A stretch of 46,411 bases of DNA from a virus: positions 1 to 46,411 of the IMG/VR virus record IMGVR_UViG_3300012920_000070; one strand, given 5' to 3'. Below the pieces are notes generated by a model. That model was not told the origin of the DNA. It saw nothing but the letters and a program-made list of their open reading frames with translations, and made no database searches. A program made the translations under genes and the position numbers. Shown here one piece after another: positions 41,511 through 46,411 of the stretch. How positions within the stretch are numbered: position 1 is the stretch's first letter; each line of letters opens with the position of its first letter.

Positions 41511-42414
41511 TGTTTATTTCTCCTTTTCTAGCTTTTAAATTTGATAACATTTTTTTATAAGTTTCTTCGTCTACATCTTGCATTCGTTGAAATTGTTCTT
41601 TGTTGTTTTTAAATATGTCATTTAACTCTTCAACAGTTTTACAAGTTTCTGCCCAGACCTTTACTAAATCAGAAAATGCTTCAGCTTGTTCTTTAGTCGT
41701 AATGTCTGTATCTTTTACAGAAACTTCTGGATTATGAATAGCACCTTCAGAATTACTATTTAAAAGTTCTGTAACCTCCTCAACCTCTTTAACCTCTGCA
41801 TCATTACTAAAATGTGTATCGGTTTGTTTACTTTCTGTAATTACTTCTACTTCTACAGTATTTTTTGATTCTTCTTCTGGAAAATCTTCGGCTTCTTCTT
41901 TCGTAATTAAACCTTTTAAAGAATCAGGAAAGGCATCTCTAAGAGCAAAACCTCTGGCTCTCATTTGCAACATTCTATCTGGGTAACTTTTCCAAGGCCC
42001 TCTGTTAGTAAGACCAGCTCTTGTAGCATCTGACCAAGCAAATTCTCTTATAGTTTTTTCTATTTCATTAGTAGCCTTAACTAATCTTTTTACTGTGCAA
42101 ACAGCTTTTCTTTCATTTCCAGACCCAACAATTTGCTCTTCAATACCAGCAAAATCTGGGTTTACTCTGCATAAAGCAATAGCACTATCTCCGTATAAAG
42201 ATGGTTTTCCATTTATCACGGCAATATTTTGTAAAGCCTGGATTGGTTTTAAACCAACCTCATGACCCATTTGTATACATATTAATATGTCTGCTGGCTT
42301 TCCTTTGTAATTTACTGGAACAAAATCACTTTTAGATACTAATTCCGAAAATTCTTTTGCCTCGTTAAAGTTTGATGGTGTCATACCATCCATTTTTTGT
42401 AATTCATTAGTCAT
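41503..42414 (-). CDS. RecT-like single-strand annealing protein
   Basis: A 303-residue protein with the RecT/Bet-type core: DILICIQMGHEVGLKPIQAL, QNIAVINGKPSLYGDSAIAL, CRVNPDFAGIEEQIVGSGNE, IREFAWSDATRAGLTNRGPW, and SYPDRMLQMRARGFALRDAF. Residues after about 180 are acidic and probably disordered, then a helical end (AFSDLVKVWAETCKTVEELN). These proteins coat single strands and anneal complementary DNA in concert with a 5'-3' exonuclease, here the next gene upstream. Overlaps the nuclease gene by 8 bases. Good match in order and position; assignment is moderately strong. Confidence 0.75.
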   Translation of the reverse strand: MTNELQKMDGMTPSNFNEAKEFSELVSKSDFVPVNYKGKPADILICIQMGHEVGLKPIQALQNIAVINGKPSLYGDSAIALCRVNPDFAGIEEQIVGSGNERKAVCTVKRLVKATNEIEKTIREFAWSDATRAGLTNRGPWKSYPDRMLQMRARGFALRDAFPDSLKGLITKEEAEDFPEEESKNTVEVEVITESKQTDTHFSNDAEVKEVEEVTELLNSNSEGAIHNPEVSVKDTDITTKEQAEAFSDLVKVWAETCKTVEELNDIFKNNKEQFQRMQDVDEETYKKMLSNLKARKGEINNG

Positions 42415-43165
42415 TTACTCTCTCCTTATATTGTTCACAAAAACTATTTACATTACACCATTGCTCACACCTCGTAGCTATTCCTTTTGGAGATAGCCAT
42501 ACTTCCTCATCTGAACAAACAAATTTTTGAGGGTCTTTTACAGCTTCTTCGTGTAATTTAATTCTTTCTACTATAAAATTTTGTATTTCATCTTCACTCC
42601 AGTTTTCAATAGGTTTAATCATAACTGGTGAAGGTGGATAAGTATTACTGTTAGTTGCTCTCCCTTTGCTCCAGTCTTTTAATATAGCAATAATTCTAGC
42701 ATCTGGTATAGGGGTATCTTTATATAATTTTGAATACATCCATCTATATATATTAAGTTGATGTGTCCAATCTGGTTTATCGTAATTTACTGCATAAGCA
42801 TTAGTTGTTTTGTAGTCGCTTAAAATATTATCAGTAATACTATAATGATCGACTGTTCCAGAGATTAAAAAAGATTTTCCGTCAATTTTTAAAGAAACTT
42901 CCATTCTTTCTTCTGTTTTACAATCATCATGTATTTTATTTGCATTTTCTATTACTTGATGAACAGCAGTACCAATAAAAGTAGCAATAGAATCAGAATA
43001 ATCTTCAGTTATTTCATTTTTATGAAGCATTTTTAATGCTCTAACTTTCGGTGGTTGTAACAATTCTGTTACAGAATAATCTGCGTCACCTTTTGTATGA
43101 TTCCATGTGCCTTTGATACCTCTAATTACATCTAAAGGTATCATTTTATTGTTAGTGTGTTCCAC
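42407..43165 (-). CDS. RecB/Cas4-type exonuclease
   Basis: A 252-residue protein of the PD-(D/E)xK class. GTAVH (65-69) with E73 and then SGTVDHYS (D106), SDYKT (D117, K119) and HQL (135-137) are the family's motif order (H...D...DxK...Q). Near the end is C233-X3-C237-X5-C243, reminiscent of the iron-sulfur Cys group in Cas4/AddB-type nucleases. It starts with GTG overlapping the previous stop (TAGTG), with GGAG 9-10 bases upstream. It probably resects 5' ends for the annealase encoded next. Its cut polarity is inferred. Confidence 0.78.
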   Translation of the reverse strand: MEHTNNKMIPLDVIRGIKGTWNHTKGDADYSVTELLQPPKVRALKMLHKNEITEDYSDSIATFIGTAVHQVIENANKIHDDCKTEERMEVSLKIDGKSFLISGTVDHYSITDNILSDYKTTNAYAVNYDKPDWTHQLNIYRWMYSKLYKDTPIPDARIIAILKDWSKGRATNSNTYPPSPVMIKPIENWSEDEIQNFIVERIKLHEEAVKDPQKFVCSDEEVWLSPKGIATRCEQWCNVNSFCEQYKERVND

Positions 43166-43461
43166 TATTTAGTTCTCCATATAACTATGCCATTCGAATC
43201 AGTAGTAACAGAAAAACTAATGTTTTTATGACCTTGTTTTTGTCTCCATCTCCATATGTGACTTCTTATAGCTTGTATCATTGCATTTGCGTCTTCACGA
43301 CTCATTTCTAACTTCATGCAGTCGTAAACAAACTCACCAGAACTGTCTTTTATAGGATAGTGTAGCTCTTCCAATGGTAAAGACCATCTTTGTTTTTTTC
43401 CTCTACCTAAAGATTCTTTTGGTTTTTGCTGCCTATCAATTTTTATGTTAATATCACTCAT
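43165..43461 (-). CDS. Small conserved protein leading the recombination operon
   Basis: A 98-residue basic protein: DRQQKPKESLGRGKKQRWSL, PLEELHYPIKDSSG, EFVYDCMKLEMSREDANAMI, QAIRSHIWRWRQKQGHKNIS and FSVTTDSNGIVIWRTK. It looks like a small beta/alpha domain with a basic patch and an aromatic-rich helix IRSHIWRWRQK, possibly for nucleic acid binding. First gene of the minus-strand operon; its stop overlaps the next start. No known family recognised. Confidence 0.6.
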   Translation of the reverse strand: MSDINIKIDRQQKPKESLGRGKKQRWSLPLEELHYPIKDSSGEFVYDCMKLEMSREDANAMIQAIRSHIWRWRQKQGHKNISFSVTTDSNGIVIWRTK

Positions 43462-43479
43462 ATCATCTCCTCATTTATG

Positions 43480-43508
43480 TTGACACTTTATACAAAAAAA
43501 AGCATACT
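43480..43508 (+). promoter_or_regulatory. Sigma-70-like promoter for the replication genes
   Basis: A perfect TTGACA (43480-43485), a 17-base spacer and CATACT (43503-43508, 4 of 6 with TATAAT). It faces the RusA-like and primase-helicase genes. The gap 43462-43566 is divergent, so a minus-strand promoter for the recombination operon should also lie here; GTATAAAGTG on that strand gives a possible -10, but no good -35. AT richness lowers certainty. Confidence 0.55.
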
Positions 43509-43566
43509 AAAAATCGAACTTATAAAGTATTTAATGTAACAATTAATCAAATCTTAGGTGAAACTT

Positions 43567-43941
43567 ATGCGAATGTCAAGAGTATTTAGAACGATTATTT
43601 CCAATCAACCAACATTAAAAAATGATAAAAAAAAACTCTTAAATAAAAAGATATTCTATGACCAGATGTCAGAATTAAACGAAAATGAGCTTCTTACAGG
43701 AGATGTTGGAGTTGTTTTTGATGTTTATAGTGCAACAAAAAAACCTGATTTAGATGAGCTTGTAATTTTAGATTTATTAGAAGAAAAAGCATTTAAATCT
43801 ACAAGACAAGTAAAGGTAAAATTAGTCAGACATCACATTGATAAAAAAAATCCTAGAACTTGTATCCAGGTTTTTAAATTAAACGAATCATTAAAGAACT
43901 GGTGGGATGAAATAGAAATAATGTCTGAAGAAACAAATTAA
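43567..43941 (+). CDS. RusA-like Holliday junction resolvase
   Basis: I choose ATG at 43567, 7 bases after AGGT; a GTG at 43558 is possible but overlaps that site. The 124-residue product has KKPDLDELVILDLLEEKAFK, STRQVKVKLVRHH and KKNPRTCIQVFKL, matching the RusA order (KPDLDNL...L, a DD/R-Q strand, K, P-R). In RusA three Asp residues bind the metal ion; two are seen in PDLDE and the third (usually DD before Q) is replaced by STRQ, so activity may be changed. Such enzymes resolve branched phage DNA. It is 11 bases before the helicase gene. Confidence 0.68.
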   Translation: MRMSRVFRTIISNQPTLKNDKKKLLNKKIFYDQMSELNENELLTGDVGVVFDVYSATKKPDLDELVILDLLEEKAFKSTRQVKVKLVRHHIDKKNPRTCIQVFKLNESLKNWWDEIEIMSEETN

Positions 43942-43952
43942 AGGAGAAAAAA

Positions 43953-45722
43953 ATGGGAGAGAGAGAAATAATAAGGCCAACAATCACAAGATTAGGAGAA
44001 GGTAAACATAGAATACATTGTCCTTCTTGTCACAAAAGTAGAAAAAAACACAACCAACACATGAAAGAAATGTCTGTTGAGGTCGATTTTAAAGGTGCAA
44101 AATATTATTGTCATCATTGTGGTTTAAGTGGTTTTGAAGGTAATAATGTAAATTCACAACAATCTAACAAAGCGGTTGTTGCTAAAAAAACAATTAGTAC
44201 AAAAAAAGTAAGGGAAGTCAGAAGAGAGATTGAAATGGAAAACTTTGAACATAATAATAAAACTATTAATTTTCTGAAAGAAAGAGGTATTTCAGAAAAA
44301 GTAATAAAAAAATACTCAGTTGGTAAACTTTATAATTTTAGAGAAAAGAAGGCTAACGCTGTTGGTTTTCCTTACCACGATAAAGAAAATAAAGTAACAG
44401 CAGTAAAGTGGAGAAGTGCAGATAAAGAAAAGTTGTTTTCTCAGACTGGTGTATGCGATGAATTTTTTAATATAAATAGTATAATCGAACAACAGTCTTT
44501 AATTATTTCTGAAGGAGAGATAGACACTCTTACTTGGCTTACAGTTTTAGAAGATAATAAACATTATGGTGCAGTAAGTGTTCCTAATGGTGCTCCTTTA
44601 AAAGTTTCCGAAGAAGTTGTTGAACCTTCTGAAGATAAAAAATACAAATACATTTGGTCATCAAGAGAAAAATTACAATCAATACCAGAGGTTATTTTTA
44701 GTGGAGATAATGATGAACAAGGTCTTGCTCTTTTAGAAGAAATGGCCAGAAGAATTGGGAGAGGAAAATGCTCTATTGTTTCTTTAGAACCTTACAAAGA
44801 CGCAAATGAGGCTTTGCAAAAAGAAGGTAAACAATTTTTACTTGACCGACTGGCACAAGCAAAACCATACCCAGTAAAAGGTTTGTACAGAGCTGAAGAT
44901 GTTAGAGGTAAAATAGAAGAATTATATACAGAGGGAAAACCCAGTGGTTATCAAATTCACCCAGCAGTTCCTTTAGAAATTGCAAGACAACAAATGACTG
45001 TTGTCACCGGGCTACCTGGGTCAGGTAAATCTAACTTCGTAGACGATTGTTGTATTCATTTAGCAAAAACATACGGATTGAAGATATGTTATTCTAGTTT
45101 TGAAAAACCAATCGCTGAACACATTACTCAACTAGTAACGCACATAGCTAAGAAACCTTTTTTCAACACTGGAAAAAATAAAGAACGCATTACAGATTTA
45201 GAGCTAGACGCAGCTTATAATTTTGTGAATGAACACTTTGTTTTTCAGGACTTTACTTCTGGAAGAAGTACAAAAATAGAAGAAGTGCTTGATGTTGCGA
45301 ATGTCGCAACTATGTGGGGAAGTTCTGTTCTTGTCATTGACCCATATAACTGGATAGAACCAGAAAAAAACGCAAATATGTCAGAGGGAATAAGCAATAT
45401 GTTAACCAAAGTGCAGAACTGGAGCGTAGCTTCTAACTCTCATGTATTTTTTGTGGCACATCCAGCCAAATTTCACGACACGGAAATACCAGAAGGTATG
45501 CAAATTGGTGGCTCTATTTCTTGGTTTAGTAAAGCAGATACTGGACTAACAATCCATAGAGATAAACAATCTAAGCAGCCAATATGTAAAATATGGAAGG
45601 TAAGATGGTCGTGGCTTGGCACACCTCAAACAGTTGAACTTGACCACAACCCAGACACAGGTGCTTTCACCAAACGAGTTGGCTACAATCCTAATGATTG
45701 GGATTTCGCTGACGATTTTTAA
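43953..45722 (+). CDS. T7 gp4-like primase-helicase
   Basis: A 589-residue protein with the full T7 gp4/Twinkle plan: an N-terminal zinc finger (C23-P-S-C26 ... C53-H-H-C56), a TOPRIM primase core with ISEGEIDTL (Glu187) and FSGDNDEQG (D251, D253), then a RecA-like hexameric helicase with GLPGSGKS (353-360, Walker A), VLVIDPYN (459-466, Walker B) and VAHPAK (501-506). It ends in an acidic tail with a final Phe (NDWDFADDF), as in T7 gp4 where that tail touches DNA polymerase. It unwinds DNA and makes primers at the fork. The zinc finger means it can prime. AAAGGAG precedes the start. A matching polymerase is expected outside the window. Confidence 0.93.
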   Translation: MGEREIIRPTITRLGEGKHRIHCPSCHKSRKKHNQHMKEMSVEVDFKGAKYYCHHCGLSGFEGNNVNSQQSNKAVVAKKTISTKKVREVRREIEMENFEHNNKTINFLKERGISEKVIKKYSVGKLYNFREKKANAVGFPYHDKENKVTAVKWRSADKEKLFSQTGVCDEFFNINSIIEQQSLIISEGEIDTLTWLTVLEDNKHYGAVSVPNGAPLKVSEEVVEPSEDKKYKYIWSSREKLQSIPEVIFSGDNDEQGLALLEEMARRIGRGKCSIVSLEPYKDANEALQKEGKQFLLDRLAQAKPYPVKGLYRAEDVRGKIEELYTEGKPSGYQIHPAVPLEIARQQMTVVTGLPGSGKSNFVDDCCIHLAKTYGLKICYSSFEKPIAEHITQLVTHIAKKPFFNTGKNKERITDLELDAAYNFVNEHFVFQDFTSGRSTKIEEVLDVANVATMWGSSVLVIDPYNWIEPEKNANMSEGISNMLTKVQNWSVASNSHVFFVAHPAKFHDTEIPEGMQIGGSISWFSKADTGLTIHRDKQSKQPICKIWKVRWSWLGTPQTVELDHNPDTGAFTKRVGYNPNDWDFADDF

Positions 45723-45748
45723 TTAAATATATCATCTAATATATTTAA
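45723..45748. promoter_or_regulatory. Perfect palindrome copy 3 (core CATCTA)
   Basis: Exact 10-bp arms as in the other three copies. It begins on the base after the helicase stop codon. No gene starts just after it on the plus strand, so it is not simply a leader element here. It makes the left border of a structured noncoding stretch, with copy 4 as the right border. Confidence 0.75.
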
Positions 45749-45792
45749 ATAATATCATCATACCTGGTATCTGTTTTTTTTAAATTTACACC

Positions 45793-45951
45793 GCAGCAGC
45801 AAAAAAAATAATGGTTTATTTACAAAAGCTGGCAGGCTGCTGCATTGTTTTGGTTCGGACATAGACCGAAAGCACTAGCCGACTAACACATAAAGACTTT
45901 TTGAAAATTTAGGATTGTCAGGAGAAAACCAAACCAGTTCAGACGACAATC
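45793..45951. ncRNA. Candidate structured noncoding element between two palindromes
   Basis: Three stem pairs in series: GCAGCAGC (45793-45800) with GCTGCTGC (45836-45843), 8 bp; TTCGG (45854-45858) with CCGAA (45866-45870), 5 bp; GATTGTC (45913-45919) with GACAATC (45945-45951), 7 bp. No gene with a ribosome-binding site is visible. The GC is clearly higher than around it. It may be a small RNA, a replication origin structure or a leader of the following gene. Strand and ends are unknown. Confidence 0.45.
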
Positions 45952-46005
45952 ACATACTATGATAGTAACTCTGTTCGCAAAAAAATGAAACCAGCAAAAA
46001 ATAAA

Positions 46006-46031
46006 TTAAATATATTATCTGATATATTTAA
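46006..46031. promoter_or_regulatory. Perfect palindrome copy 4 (core TATCTG)
   Basis: Fourth exact copy of the 10-bp arms, 283 bp after copy 3. Between 46032 and 46234 no gene is seen; there is an inverted 13-mer related to the 39.2-kb repeats at 46129-46141, a TTGTAA-TT-TTACAA palindrome at 46156-46169, and a 10-mer ACATAAAGAC (45888 and 46040) repeated directly. Confidence 0.75.
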
Positions 46032-46128
46032 TTCAGCCAACATAAAGACATGATATATTTTTAGAAACAAAACACAGGTTGCCTCAAAGGTAAAAAATAT
46101 ACAAAAAAAAATAGTGCCACATTAATTT

Positions 46129-46169
46129 TTTACATTTAACCTGTAATCATTTTCGTTGTAATTTTACAA
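46129..46169. repeat. Related TGTAAA-type sites before the last gene
   Basis: TTTACATTTAACC at 46129-46141 is the reverse complement of GGTTAAATGTAAA at 39200-39212. TTGTAATTTTACAA at 46156-46169 is a palindrome with a 2-base centre, akin to TGTAAATTTACA. They lie 66-106 bases before the start at 46235 and may control it. Confidence 0.5.
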
Positions 46170-46234
46170 AAGCGTCAACCTGGGAAAATTTAGAAATAAT
46201 TTGCAACGACTAACAAATAACAATAGGTTTAAGT

Positions 46235-46411
46235 ATGGCAGATGTTTTTGATATAAAAACTAAACAGAAAATTTTATCTGATAAGTCGAAAGGTTCAGAA
46301 AGAGATGTGGATATAATTTATGAACTTGGTAATGAAGAGTCTTTAATATTTAAAGATGATGAAGTGCTTGTTACCTTTATGGTTGATTCATTAAACTCCG
46401 ATTCTTTTTGG
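46235..46411 (+). CDS. 5' part of a cut gene, unknown acidic protein
   Basis: Begins with ATG at 46235 after AATAGG and stays open to the window end (59 residues seen). The visible part is ADVFDIKTKQKILSDKSKGS, ERDVDIIYELGNEESLIFKD and DEVLVTFMVDSLNSDSFW: acidic and soluble, with no motif. Position after the helicase and a regulatory stretch suggests a replication or nucleotide gene. Identity needs the rest. Confidence 0.65.
   Translation, partial: MADVFDIKTKQKILSDKSKGSERDVDIIYELGNEESLIFKDDEVLVTFMVDSLNSDSFW

Noticed and set aside
37605-46031. CRISPR-like array from the repeated palindromes
   Set aside because: Copies are hundreds to thousands of bases apart with no regular spacers and no cas genes; the Cas4-like nuclease belongs to a recombination operon.
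45985-46053. 22-codon frame starting MKPAKNKLNI across palindrome copy 4
   Set aside because: No ribosome-binding site and it is made mostly of the palindrome itself.

Overview
The window is a stretch of a very AT-rich, densely packed tailed-phage genome. There is no rRNA, no tRNA that I can see, no integrase, no insertion sequence and no host housekeeping gene. The gene set matches uncultured marine podovirus-like phages: a GroES-like protein beside the capsid genes, a gp4-like head-tail adaptor, fibre proteins with cyanophage/pelagiphage-type N-termini, a 2775-residue internal virion protein, and a T7-like primase-helicase. The low GC and these relatives suggest a marine alphaproteobacterial host such as SAR11; this is inference. 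No terminase, portal or DNA polymerase lies in the window. Both ends cut genes, so the genome continues on both sides.

Layout. (1) 1-4.2 kb, plus strand: a cut gene, a 46-residue lipoprotein, GroES-like co-chaperonin, scaffold, decoration candidate and major capsid protein, closed by a strong terminator at 4201-4233. (2) 4.3-8.9 kb: virion proteins, a metallophosphoesterase and the neck/adaptor genes. (3) 8.9-15.8 kb: a fibre/receptor-binding block with three paralogous fibres, a tail-fibre chaperone and a virion protein carrying a cupredoxin-like domain. (4) 15.8-16.7 kb: three small membrane proteins, a likely holin cassette. (5) 16.7-34 kb: tail nozzle candidate and internal (ejected) virion proteins, including one with RTX-type repeats and the giant polyprotein-like gene with an HExxH motif. 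(6) 34-37.1 kb: a translationally coupled exported cassette (Asn/Thr/Ser-rich secreted protein, acidic secreted protein, membrane-anchored coiled coil). (7) 37.1-39.2 kb: an adenine-type and a C5-cytosine DNA methyltransferase. (8) 39.3-43.5 kb, minus strand: a recombination operon (small conserved protein, RecB/Cas4-like nuclease, RecT-like annealase, SSB-like protein), then tiny membrane peptides and a stand-alone IS110-type transposase-domain protein. (9) 43.6-45.7 kb, plus strand: RusA-like resolvase and primase-helicase, then about 510 bp of structured noncoding DNA and a cut gene.

The most unusual signals are noncoding. Four copies of an exact 10-bp inverted repeat (TTAAATATAT / ATATATTTAA) surround a variable 6-bp core, with a degenerate fifth copy. 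They lie directly before ribosome-binding sites or directly after stop codons. Two of them flank a candidate structured element at 45.79-45.95 kb. A second palindrome family (TGTAAATTTACA) sits at the convergent end near 39.2 kb. The minus-strand operon joins an IS110-like domain protein lacking the RuvC-like half to homologous-recombination genes and tiny membrane peptides; this combination has no assigned function that I know of.
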